Shown here one piece after another: positions 1-5,000 of a stretch of DNA of 5,151 nucleotides. The position numbers and the translations under genes were made by a program. Position 1 is the first letter of the stretch; the number at the start of each line of letters is the position of its first letter. The notes under the pieces were generated by a model, which had not been told where the DNA came from, did not search any database, and saw only the letters and a program-made list of their open reading frames with translations. The DNA is from an uncultured Eubacteriales bacterium (lineage in GTDB: Bacteria; Bacillota; Clostridia; Christensenellales; Aristaeellaceae), in assembly GCA_902782795.1 (NCBI GenBank), contig CACZOT010000346.1, positions 1 to 5,151 of the forward strand, read 5' to 3'.

Positions 1-30
1 AGCATGGGTCCAGGGGACAGCGTCCGCCGG
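1..30 (+). repeat. Degenerate GC-rich palindromic repeat, copy 1, upstream of dnaK
   Basis: Bases 10-30 form an imperfect palindrome: CCAGGGGAC, loop AGC, then a degenerate right arm with two differences from a perfect match. It is preceded by GGGT. Bases 1-25 match the reverse complement of 1910-1934 at 24 of 25 positions, so this is the same element as the copy downstream of dnaK, in opposite orientation. The copy runs into the window edge, so its left boundary is unknown. Its nature as an interspersed palindromic element is inferred from the copies in this window. Confidence 0.7.
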
Positions 31-45
31 CGAAGATGGCAGAAG

Positions 46-75
46 TTCGCAGTATCGACACAGTTTCCCTATACC
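46..75 (+). promoter_or_regulatory. Weak candidate promoter for dnaK
   Basis: TTCGCA (46-51) and TATACC (70-75) are separated by 18 bp, each matching four of six consensus positions. A better -10 by itself, TATACT (94-99), sits inside the 8-bp palindrome AGTATACT but has no acceptable -35 at 16-19 bp. No CIRCE element (TTAGCACTC, 9 bp, GAGTGCTAA), the usual HrcA operator of heat-shock operons in Bacillota, is visible in 1-146. The real promoter may also lie left of the window. Confidence 0.25.
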
Positions 76-146
76 CATTCCAAAAGTGGGGAGTATACTA
101 TCAGGCAAGAGGATGGGGAGACCCCTGTCAAAGGAGAAACGCGCGT

Positions 147-1865
147 ATGTCAAAGCTGATCGGCATCGACCTGGGCACCACGAATTCTTGCGTCGCGGTG
201 ATGGAGGGCGGCGAATGCGTCATCATCCCGAACGAGACGGGCGGGCGGACGACGCCCTCGGTGGTCGCGTTCACGAAGGACGGCCAGCGCCTGGTGGGCC
301 AGGCGGCGCGGCGGCAGGCGGTGACGAACCCGGAGCGGACGATCAGCTCCATCAAGCGGGAGATGGGCAGCGATTACCGCGTCACCATCGACGGCAAGCG
401 CTACACGCCCCAGGAGATCTCCGCCATGATCCTGCAAAAGCTCAAGGCGGACGCGGAGGCGTATCTGGGCGAGAAGGTGACGGACGCGGTGATCACCGTG
501 CCGGCCTATTTTACCGATTCCCAGCGCCAGGCTACCAAGGACGCGGGCACCATCGCGGGGCTGAACGTCCAGCGCATCATCAACGAGCCCACGGCGGCGG
601 CCCTGGCCTACGGCGTGGACAAGGAGCAGGCCCAGAAGGTCATGGTGTACGATTTGGGCGGCGGCACGTTCGATGTGTCCGTCCTGGAGATCTCCGGCGG
701 GGTGATCGAGGTGCTGGCCACGGCGGGCAACAATCGCCTGGGCGGCGATGATTTCGACAGCGCTCTCACCGAGTATCTGGCCGGGGAGTTCCAGCGCGAG
801 ACGGGCCTGGACGTGCACCGCGACCGCGCGGCCTTCTGGCGGCTGCGCGAGGCGGCCGAGAAGGCCAAGATCGAGCTGAGCGCCATGCTGGAGACGCAGG
901 TGAACCTGCCCTTCCTCATGGCGGACCGAAAGGGGCCGCGCCACCTGGAGGCCACCGTCACGCGCGCGAAGTTCGATCAGCTCACCGAGCCGCTCGTGCA
1001 GGCGACCATGGGCCCGGTGCGCCAGGCGCTCGCAGACGCGGGCCTGCGGCCGGAGGATATTTCCAAGACCCTGCTCGTGGGTGGCTCCAGCCGCATTCCC
1101 GCCGTGCAGGCTGCCATCCGGCAGTTCCTGGGCAAGGAACCCTTCAAGGGCATCAATCCGGACGAATGCGTCGCCATGGGCGCATCCCTGCAGGCGGGCG
1201 TGCTCGCGGGCACGGTCAACGGCCTCCTGCTCATCGACGTGACGCCCCTCTCGCTGGGAATCGAGACGGTCGGCGGCGTCTTTTCCAAGATCATCGACCG
1301 CAACACCACCCTGCCCATCAAGCGCAGCGAGATCTACTCCACCGCCGCCAATTTCCAGACCTCTGTCGAGGTCAAGGTCTTCCAGGGCGAGCGGCATATG
1401 ACCGCCGGCAACCGGCTCCTGGGCAATTTCCGCCTCGGCGGTATCCGGCCCGCGCTGCGCGGCGTGCCTCAGATCGAGGTCACGTTCGAGATCGATACCA
1501 ACGGCATCGTGCACGTCTCCGCGCGCGATATGGGCACCGGCCGCCAGCAGGAAATTACCATCACCGCGTCCTCCAACCTCTCTCAGGCTGAGATCGATCG
1601 CGCCGTGCGCGAGGCCCGCGCCTACGAGGAGGAGGACAAGCGCCGCCAGGCCGAGGCCAACACCTCCCACGAGGCCGAGACCCTCCTCTACCGCGCCGCC
1701 GCCGTGATGAAGCGCTGTTCCCGCGAGGACCGCAAGCGCCTCGATGAGGCCTGCGCCCGCCTCAAGAAGGCTGTGAAGAGCAGGGACGGCGCGCGCGTCG
1801 CCGCGGAGGCCGACGAGCTGCGCCGCATGCTCGATACGCTCGACCCGCAGGGCGTGCAGACCTGA
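147..1865 (+). CDS. dnaK: DnaK (Hsp70)-family molecular chaperone, short form lacking the acidic C-terminal tail
   Basis: Cytosolic ATP-driven chaperone of 572 residues that by family binds exposed hydrophobic peptides and cycles with a J-protein and GrpE. The ATPase domain (about 1-355) carries IDLGTTNS (7-14), Lys70 in SSIKREMG, INEPTAAALAYG with Glu147 (145-156), VYDLGGGTFDVS (167-178) and LLVGGSSRIP (309-318). The interdomain linker is NGLLLID (358-364) instead of the usual DVLLLD. The substrate-binding beta domain follows (about 365-475), with TPLSLGIET, FQGER and RGVPQIEVTF, then a helical lid (about 477-572). The protein stops at the end of the lid, so the usual tail ending in DDxVDAEYEEV is missing; B. 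subtilis DnaK is about 611 residues. The absence of the Gram-negative insertion near residue 75 marks it as Bacillota type. Start chosen at 147: AAGGAG at 131-136 lies 10 nt upstream and MSKLIGIDLG is the family N-terminus. No grpE or dnaJ is adjacent, so it may be a DnaK paralogue rather than the housekeeping copy. Confidence 0.95.
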   Translation: MSKLIGIDLGTTNSCVAVMEGGECVIIPNETGGRTTPSVVAFTKDGQRLVGQAARRQAVTNPERTISSIKREMGSDYRVTIDGKRYTPQEISAMILQKLKADAEAYLGEKVTDAVITVPAYFTDSQRQATKDAGTIAGLNVQRIINEPTAAALAYGVDKEQAQKVMVYDLGGGTFDVSVLEISGGVIEVLATAGNNRLGGDDFDSALTEYLAGEFQRETGLDVHRDRAAFWRLREAAEKAKIELSAMLETQVNLPFLMADRKGPRHLEATVTRAKFDQLTEPLVQATMGPVRQALADAGLRPEDISKTLLVGGSSRIPAVQAAIRQFLGKEPFKGINPDECVAMGASLQAGVLAGTVNGLLLIDVTPLSLGIETVGGVFSKIIDRNTTLPIKRSEIYSTAANFQTSVEVKVFQGERHMTAGNRLLGNFRLGGIRPALRGVPQIEVTFEIDTNGIVHVSARDMGTGRQQEITITASSNLSQAEIDRAVREARAYEEEDKRRQAEANTSHEAETLLYRAAAVMKRCSREDRKRLDEACARLKKAVKSRDGARVAAEADELRRMLDTLDPQGVQT

Positions 1866-1904
1866 CGCCGGGAGGCGAGCTATGGGGGTACGCCGGGGGA
1901 GACA

Positions 1905-1934
1905 CCAGGGGACGCTGTCCCCTGGACCCCTGCT
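1905..1934 (-). repeat. GC-rich palindromic repeat, copy 2, downstream of dnaK
   Basis: CCAGGGGAC (1905-1913) and GTCCCCTGG (1917-1925) form a perfect 9-bp stem with loop GCT. It is followed by ACCC, the reverse complement of the GGGT that precedes copy 1. The stretch 1910-1934 is the inverted counterpart of 1-25 (24/25). There is no T-run directly after the stem, so it is not a typical intrinsic terminator, although it lies only 40 bp past the dnaK stop. Confidence 0.8.
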
Positions 1935-1975
1935 TAAGGGCCATGGGCCCTTAAGAATCCCTTATTGGAGGATTC
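1933..1975. repeat. Palindrome with CTTAAGGGCC arms plus a weaker adjoining hairpin
   Basis: CTTAAGGGCC (1933-1942) and GGCCCTTAAG (1946-1955) are perfect 10-bp arms around a 3-nt loop. Directly after, GAATCC (1955-1960) and GGATTC (1970-1975) form a 6-bp stem with a 9-nt loop. Neither is followed by a U-run. They sit between the dnaK stop and the terminator, so they would be in the 3' untranslated region of the dnaK transcript and could stabilise its end; that role is inference. Confidence 0.6.
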
Positions 1976-2005
1976 CTTGAATTTAAGTAGCATAGCTGTT
2001 CTCTC

Positions 2006-2060
2006 AAAAAACAACGGCTCCGGTATCCTATCGTCAGGATACCGGAGCCGTTTTCTGTTC
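2006..2060. terminator. Strong bidirectional rho-independent terminator between convergent genes
   Basis: A perfect 17-bp stem pairs 2013-2029 with 2036-2052 around the 6-nt loop ATCGTC. On the + strand the stem is followed by TTTTCTGTTCTATT, ending dnaK transcription. On the - strand it is followed, after one G, by six Ts (AAAAAA at 2006-2011 on the + strand), ending transcription of the 313-residue SH3 protein gene. Its placement between two convergent genes fits both functions. Confidence 0.93.
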
Positions 2061-2081
2061 TATTCCCCCAATTGAGGGGTC

Positions 2082-2103
2082 CCAGGGGGATCATTCCCCC
2101 TGG
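2082..2103 (+). repeat. GC-rich palindromic repeat, copy 3
   Basis: CCAGGGGGA (2082-2090) and TCCCCCTGG (2095-2103) pair perfectly around the 4-nt loop TCAT. GGGGTC precedes it (2076-2081), as in the other copies. It shares the CCAGG...CCTGG borders and 21-22 nt size with copies 1, 2 and 4, but the inner sequence differs with compensating changes, so the pairing is kept while the bases are not. Confidence 0.75.
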
Positions 2104-2110
2104 CAGAGGT

Positions 2111-2131
2111 CCAGGAGGCGGAGCCTCTTGG
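2111..2131 (+). repeat. GC-rich palindromic repeat, copy 4
   Basis: CCAGGAGGC (2111-2119) and GCCTCTTGG (2123-2131) form a 9-bp stem, with one G-U pair, around the loop GGA. It is preceded by GAGGT, close to the GGGT of the other copies, and lies only 7 nt from copy 3. It ends 14 nt beyond the stop codon of the minus-strand gene, so it would be in that gene's 3' untranslated region. Confidence 0.65.
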
Positions 2132-2145
2132 CGCCTGGCGAGCGT

Positions 2146-3087
2146 TCAGGGCTTGGCGCGCAGGGCGGTGCGGATCGCGGATTGGTGGTCGTCGTCGACC
2201 TTATCGGTGCCGTGGGTGCGGCTGTTGGTGAAATGGATGCAGAAATGCCCGTCGAAGTTGTTATCCTCGATATCGTACTTGCCGTGGTTCATGAAATTCA
2301 TGGAAGCGGCGTAGGTGACGCCATTCACCGTGACCCAGATGGCGCGGCGATGCCAGCTGGTGGAGCCACCGTAGATGGAGAGGATGGTGGCCGTATCGGT
2401 GGCGGTGGCGGGCTCGCAGTCCGCGTGGTTGTGGCCGCCGTGGCGATAGACTTGGAAGGTCTTGCGCGTGGCCACGTCCGTGACCGTCACCGTGGCGCCC
2501 ACGTAGAACAGGCGGCGGATGTTGCTCTCAAACCAATCCGCTTCCTTGATCTCCGTGATCGTCTTGGCCTTGGATTTGCACACGGCGCTGGCGAGCACAA
2601 AGCCGCTCTTGCCGTTGGAGGCCGTGACGTAGCACCAATCGCCCTTCACCTGCGTGACCAGGATCTTCGCGCCCTTGGAGAGCGTGCAGTAGGAGGAAGC
2701 GCTCGTGGAAGCGCTCTTGTACAGCTTCGTGGATTTGCTGGTGTAGCACACCTTGCCGTCCGAAGAGGAAGACGCGCTCGCAGCGGCGGTGGCGCCGCCC
2801 GAGGAGGAGCCGCTCTTCGCCTGCAGCCCGCTCTTGAGCACGTAGCCCTTGTACTTGCCTACTTGGATGTAGGCCCAATCGCCGGAGGTCTTCGTGCAGG
2901 TGACGCCCTTGCCCTTGGGGATCGTGCCGTAGCACTCCGAGGACGAGCTCGCGCTCTTGTACAGCTTCAGCGCCTTCGTCGTCACGGCCGCCACGCTCGC
3001 GGCTTGCGCCGGACGCGGCAGGACGGCGATGATCATCAGCGCGGTGAGAACACAGGCCAGGATGCGGACGATACGGCTACGCTTCAT
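2146..3087 (-). CDS. Secreted protein with two SH3-like repeats and a conserved C-terminal domain of unknown function
   Basis: A 313-residue exported protein, probably attached to the cell wall; its reaction is not known to me. Residues 1-29 are a signal peptide: basic KRSR start, hydrophobic core, and cleavage most likely after AQA (27-29). Two bacterial SH3-like repeats follow at about 38-89 and 112-170, joined by a Ser/Ala/Gly-rich linker (90-111). Such repeats commonly bind peptidoglycan. Residues 184-313 form the domain shared with the 421-residue neighbour (87/130 identical, no gaps). It contains NHADCEP (220-226), YGGSTSW, AASMNFMNHG (ending at 269), GHFCIHF (280-286), NSRTHGT and a final DDHQ. 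The invariant His, Asp, Glu and Cys residues suggest a metal site or catalytic centre, but that is inference. The start at 3087 was chosen over 3099 because the ribosome binding site touches the earlier ATG and because this start aligns with the paralogue from residue 1. It has its own promoter and terminator. Confidence 0.9.
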   Translation of the reverse strand: MKRSRIVRILACVLTALMIIAVLPRPAQAASVAAVTTKALKLYKSASSSSECYGTIPKGKGVTCTKTSGDWAYIQVGKYKGYVLKSGLQAKSGSSSGGATAAASASSSSDGKVCYTSKSTKLYKSASTSASSYCTLSKGAKILVTQVKGDWCYVTASNGKSGFVLASAVCKSKAKTITEIKEADWFESNIRRLFYVGATVTVTDVATRKTFQVYRHGGHNHADCEPATATDTATILSIYGGSTSWHRRAIWVTVNGVTYAASMNFMNHGKYDIEDNNFDGHFCIHFTNSRTHGTDKVDDDHQSAIRTALRAKP

Positions 3088-3099
3088 GGGTTTTGGCAT

Positions 3100-3105
3100 C
3101 TCCTT
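3100..3105 (-). promoter_or_regulatory. Ribosome binding site that decides the start of the 313-residue protein gene
   Basis: On the - strand AAGGAG is followed at once by ATGCC, so the upstream ATG at 3099-3097 has no spacing and is unlikely to be used. The next in-frame ATG (3087-3085) lies 12 nt away, a little long but workable. The paralogous gene has the same AAGGAGATG sequence and also begins at the next ATG. Confidence 0.75.
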
Positions 3106-3155
3106 GTGGGACGGGAGCGGGGTGAGCTCGCGGCCGGATGATCTTTGATGCCAAT

Positions 3156-3184
3156 AGTATATTACAAAAGTATTTCAAAATCAA
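3156..3184 (-). promoter_or_regulatory. Promoter of the 313-residue SH3 protein gene
   Basis: On the - strand, -35 TTGATT (3184-3179) and -10 TATACT (3161-3156) are 17 bp apart, a good match to the vegetative sigma-A consensus. It leaves a leader of about 60 nt. The block 3158-3176 (+ strand TATATTACAAAAGTATTTC) recurs at 4680-4698 upstream of the paralogous gene with one difference. Confidence 0.8.
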
Positions 3185-3202
3185 GAGGCAAATGAAATAA
3201 AT

Positions 3203-3218
3203 TTTCCAGAAATGGAAA
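3203..3218. promoter_or_regulatory. Inverted repeat upstream of the promoter, candidate regulator site
   Basis: TTTCCA (3203-3208) and TGGAAA (3213-3218) are perfect arms around GAAA. The element is in an AT-rich stretch 18 bp upstream of the -35 box, where an activator could bind. A short arm length in AT-rich DNA makes chance a real possibility. Apart from this and the promoter, the rest of 3190-3310 shows nothing I can name. Confidence 0.35.
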
Positions 3219-3313
3219 TAATTTTGCAAGAGAAGCGGCATAAATCAAGGAATTTTGGCCGGATTTCCCCCTCCAATACCCGGGCAGGCGGCAGAAGCCA
3301 GTTAAATTGTTAC

Positions 3314-3352
3314 AAAAAAACTCCCCTGCCCGGAGCGCGCCGGACAGGGGAG
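3314..3352 (-). terminator. Rho-independent terminator of the 421-residue SH3 protein gene
   Basis: A 13-bp stem (3340-3352 with 3321-3333, one G-U pair) around a 6-nt loop is followed on the - strand by seven Ts (AAAAAAA at 3314-3320 on the + strand). It begins 17 nt past the stop codon at 3370. It separates the two tandem minus-strand genes into different transcription units. Confidence 0.92.
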
Positions 3353-3369
3353 AGGATCACGAGAAGAGA

Positions 3370-4635
3370 TTACGGCTTGGTGGTGAAGGCGAGCTTGATC
3401 GCGGACTGGTGGTCCGGATCGATATTGTTGGTGCCGTGGGTGCGGCTGTTGTAGAAGTGGATGCAGAAGTGGCCGTTGAAGCCGTTGGTGTAGATGGTCT
3501 GCTCGCCGTGGTTCATGAAGTTCATGGAGGCGGCGTAGGTAACGCCGTTCGCCGCGACCCAGACGGCGCGGCGCGCCCAGCTCGTGGAGCCGCCGTACAG
3601 GCCGAGGATGATGGCGGTATCGGCCTTGGTGAGGGGTTCGCAGTCGGCGTGATAGAGGCCGCCGCGGCGATGCACGTGGAAGGTCTGGCGGGTGAGCACG
3701 TCCGTGACCGTGACGTTGGAGCCGACCTTGAAGTTGCTCTGGATATCGCCGGTGAACCAATCGGAGAGGACGACGCTGCCGTTGACGTAAACCTTTGTCT
3801 TGCTCACGACGGAAGCGGGCAGGTAGCCGACCTTGCCTTCCGCGGTGACCACGCGGCACCAGCTGCTCTTCGCGTGCGTGACGATGATCTTATCGCCGAT
3901 GTTCAGCGTACCGATGGCGGCGGCGCTGGTGGAAGCCGCGCAGTAGAGCTGCGTCGTGGCCTTGGAGTAGCAGGAGACGCCCTTCACCTTGGAGACGTCG
4001 ACCGTCTCGACGGTGGGGGTGGTGGTTGCGCTGCTGCTGGGGGCGGTTTGCGTGGGGGCGGAGCCGCCGATGGTCGTCAGACCGCCGGTGAGCACGTAGC
4101 CCTTGTATTTGCCGACCTGCACGAGAGCCCACTTGCCGTCGATGCTCAGGCAGGTGAAGGTCTTGTTCTTGGGGATGGTGCCGTAGTATCCGGAGGCGGT
4201 GCTCATGGCCTTGTAGAGCTTGACCACGGCGGTGGTGCGCACGGTGGTCGTGCCGGTGCCGGGAGTTGTCTCCGTCTGAGTGGTTTCCGTGGGCTGAGCC
4301 GCGCTGGCGCCGTCGGATTCCACCGTCTTGCCGGTGTTCTGGCTCGCGCTGGCGGAAACGGCCTTGATGTCGGACGTGCGCACGTAGCCGATCACGCCGT
4401 CGTACTTGACGTAGGCCCAATTGCCCTTCGCGATGCCGCACAGCATCACCGAACCTTTGGTGACCTTGCGCAGATGCGTGCTGGAGGTGCTCGCGGATTT
4501 GTAGATGTAGGTGTAGGAAGTGGTCGCTTGGACGTTATATACGCTCGCGGCCAGCGAACGGGAAGGCAGGGCAGTGATGAGCAGGAGCGCGGTCAAAAGA
4601 CACGCGATGCCTCGAATGATTCTGCTCCGCAACAT
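3370..4635 (-). CDS. Secreted protein with three SH3-like repeats and a conserved C-terminal domain of unknown function
   Basis: A 421-residue exported protein and paralogue of its downstream neighbour. The signal peptide (1-29, cleavage likely after SLA) aligns residue by residue with the neighbour's (19/32 identical over 1-32). Three SH3-like repeats lie at about 36-92, 134-186 and 219-278. They are separated by low-complexity Thr/Ser/Pro/Glu linkers (93-133 and 187-218) of the kind that span cell walls. Repeats 2 and 3 match repeats 1 and 2 of the neighbour (VGKYKGYVL is identical in both), so the first repeat is the extra one. The C-terminal domain (292-421) keeps YHADCEP (328-334), AASMNFMNHG, GHFCIHF (388-394), NSRTHGT and DPDHQ. 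I recognise this domain type only as one that follows SH3 repeats in Clostridia proteins; I cannot name an activity. Start: AAGGAG at 4649-4644 lies 8 nt upstream of the ATG. It has its own promoter and terminator. SH3 calls are by pattern, not by profile search. Confidence 0.93.
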   Translation of the reverse strand: MLRSRIIRGIACLLTALLLITALPSRSLAASVYNVQATTSYTYIYKSASTSSTHLRKVTKGSVMLCGIAKGNWAYVKYDGVIGYVRTSDIKAVSASASQNTGKTVESDGASAAQPTETTQTETTPGTGTTTVRTTAVVKLYKAMSTASGYYGTIPKNKTFTCLSIDGKWALVQVGKYKGYVLTGGLTTIGGSAPTQTAPSSSATTTPTVETVDVSKVKGVSCYSKATTQLYCAASTSAAAIGTLNIGDKIIVTHAKSSWCRVVTAEGKVGYLPASVVSKTKVYVNGSVVLSDWFTGDIQSNFKVGSNVTVTDVLTRQTFHVHRRGGLYHADCEPLTKADTAIILGLYGGSTSWARRAVWVAANGVTYAASMNFMNHGEQTIYTNGFNGHFCIHFYNSRTHGTNNIDPDHQSAIKLAFTTKP

Positions 4636-4643
4636 GCAGTCAT

Positions 4644-4649
4644 CTCCTT
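4644..4649 (-). promoter_or_regulatory. Ribosome binding site of the 421-residue protein gene
   Basis: AAGGAG on the - strand, 8 nt from the ATG at 4635. An out-of-frame ATG directly touches the site, as in the paralogous gene, and is not expected to be used. Confidence 0.85.
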
Positions 4650-4677
4650 GCAGTGTTTTCAGAAAACCTTCCTGTAG

Positions 4678-4706
4678 ATTATATTACAAAACTATTTCGC
4701 GCGCAA
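4678..4706 (-). promoter_or_regulatory. Promoter of the 421-residue SH3 protein gene
   Basis: On the - strand, a perfect -10 TATAAT (4683-4678) lies 17 bp from TTGCGC (4706-4701). The -35 is weak, but the spacer is nearly identical to that of the paralogous promoter (18/19 over 4680-4698 against 3158-3176), which supports the assignment. The leader is about 35-40 nt. Confidence 0.75.
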
Positions 4707-4715
4707 GGGGAAATT

Positions 4716-4745
4716 GCGATAATTATTCGCGAATAACCGTGTCAA
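4716..4745 (-). promoter_or_regulatory. Perfect 14-bp palindrome (operator candidate) within a possible second promoter
   Basis: TTATTCGCGAATAA (4723-4736) is a perfect palindrome 16 bp upstream of the -35 box of the main promoter. It also falls between a consensus -35 TTGACA (4745-4740 on the - strand) and a weak -10 TATCGC (4721-4716), 18 bp apart. If that second promoter is real, a protein on the palindrome would block it. The palindrome is certain; the promoter is doubtful because the -10 matches only three positions. Confidence 0.45.
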
Positions 4746-4810
4746 TTCGCAAAAAATACCATCTTAAACCGCGAAAAACGGTAAAAAAGAAAGCCTCGGG
4801 GGACGCGAAG

Positions 4811-4852
4811 GCAGGGGCGCTGGCGGCGTTCGGCCGCCAGCCGTGCCCCTGC
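4811..4852. repeat. GC-rich hairpin with a 3-nt bulge
   Basis: GCAGGGGC (4811-4818) pairs with GCCCCTGC (4845-4852), and GCTGGCGGC (4819-4827) pairs with GCCGCCAGC (4833-4841). The loop is 5 nt and a CGT bulge (4842-4844) separates the two helices, giving 17 bp in all. There is no U-run on either side. It is the first of four hairpins in a gene-free stretch. Confidence 0.7.
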
Positions 4853-4895
4853 ACCCCTTGGGGAGGTTGGGAGATCTGAGAGACTGGAAAGGATT

Positions 4896-4915
4896 ACGCC
4901 GCCTGCGGGCGGCGT
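4896..4915. repeat. Short GC-rich hairpin
   Basis: ACGCCGCC (4896-4903) and GGCGGCGT (4908-4915) form a perfect 8-bp stem with a 4-nt loop. On the + strand it is followed by TTTGCG, too short a T-run for a confident terminator call. It lies 2 nt from the next, much longer hairpin. Confidence 0.6.
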
Positions 4916-4917
4916 TT

Positions 4918-4971
4918 GCGCGTGGAAGGGAAGCTCCCTGCCTGTGGGCAGGGAGCTTCCCTTCCACGCGC
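4918..4971. repeat. Perfect 25-bp inverted repeat, 54-nt hairpin
   Basis: The arms 4918-4942 and 4947-4971 are perfect reverse complements across 25 bp, separated only by the loop TGTG. The stem runs from GCGCGTGGAA at the base to CTCCCTGCC at the loop. No gene overlaps it and no T-run follows. A stem this long without a mismatch suggests a recent origin or selection on the structure, as in small mobile palindromic elements. Confidence 0.85.
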
Positions 4972-4975
4972 CCGG

Positions 4976-5000
4976 GCGAGGGGGACAAAGTCCCCCTCGC
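4976..5000. repeat. GC-rich hairpin with GGGGAC/GTCCCC core
   Basis: GCGAGGGGGAC (4976-4986) and GTCCCCCTCGC (4990-5000) are perfect 11-bp arms around AAA. The inner GGGGAC/GTCCCC resembles the core of the palindromes beside dnaK, but the borders differ (GCGAG rather than CCAGG), so I treat it as a separate type. Confidence 0.75.

Noticed and set aside
36..146. An in-frame N-terminal extension of DnaK of 37 residues from the ATG at 36
   Set aside because: There is no ribosome binding site before 36, the extension resembles no Hsp70 N-terminus, and the ATG at 147 has a good AAGGAG and begins exactly at the family start.
150..1670. A 506-residue open frame antisense to dnaK
   Set aside because: It is a shadow of the GC-rich codon pattern of dnaK; its translation is low-complexity Arg/His/Gly/Leu-rich with no recognisable domain.
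2146..3087. The C-terminal domain as a YkuD-type L,D-transpeptidase
   Set aside because: There are isolated His-Gly-Thr and Cys-Ile-His stretches, but the order is reversed relative to the HGT...SHGCIR signature and the SHGC core is absent.
3088..3099. A start four codons upstream (MPKP) for the 313-residue protein
   Set aside because: AAGGAG abuts that ATG, and the paralogue aligns from the later Met without a gap.
2128..3141. A 337-residue + strand open frame opposite the 313-residue protein gene
   Set aside because: The minus-strand frame has a signal peptide, SH3 repeats, a ribosome binding site, a promoter and a conserved paralogue; the + strand product is Gly/Ala/Arg/Val-rich with no such support.
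3201..3215. A CodY box (AATTTTCWGAAAATT) upstream of the 313-residue protein gene
   Set aside because: The best alignment has about five mismatches in 15 positions, which is expected by chance in such AT-rich DNA.
3307..4677. A 456-residue + strand open frame opposite the 421-residue protein gene
   Set aside because: It runs through the minus-strand terminator and start region and is a compositional mirror of the real gene; its resemblance to the other antisense frame only reflects the paralogy of the sense genes.
4811..5000. A CRISPR array in the hairpin cluster
   Set aside because: The palindromes differ in sequence and spacing, with no repeated unit separated by spacers of constant length.
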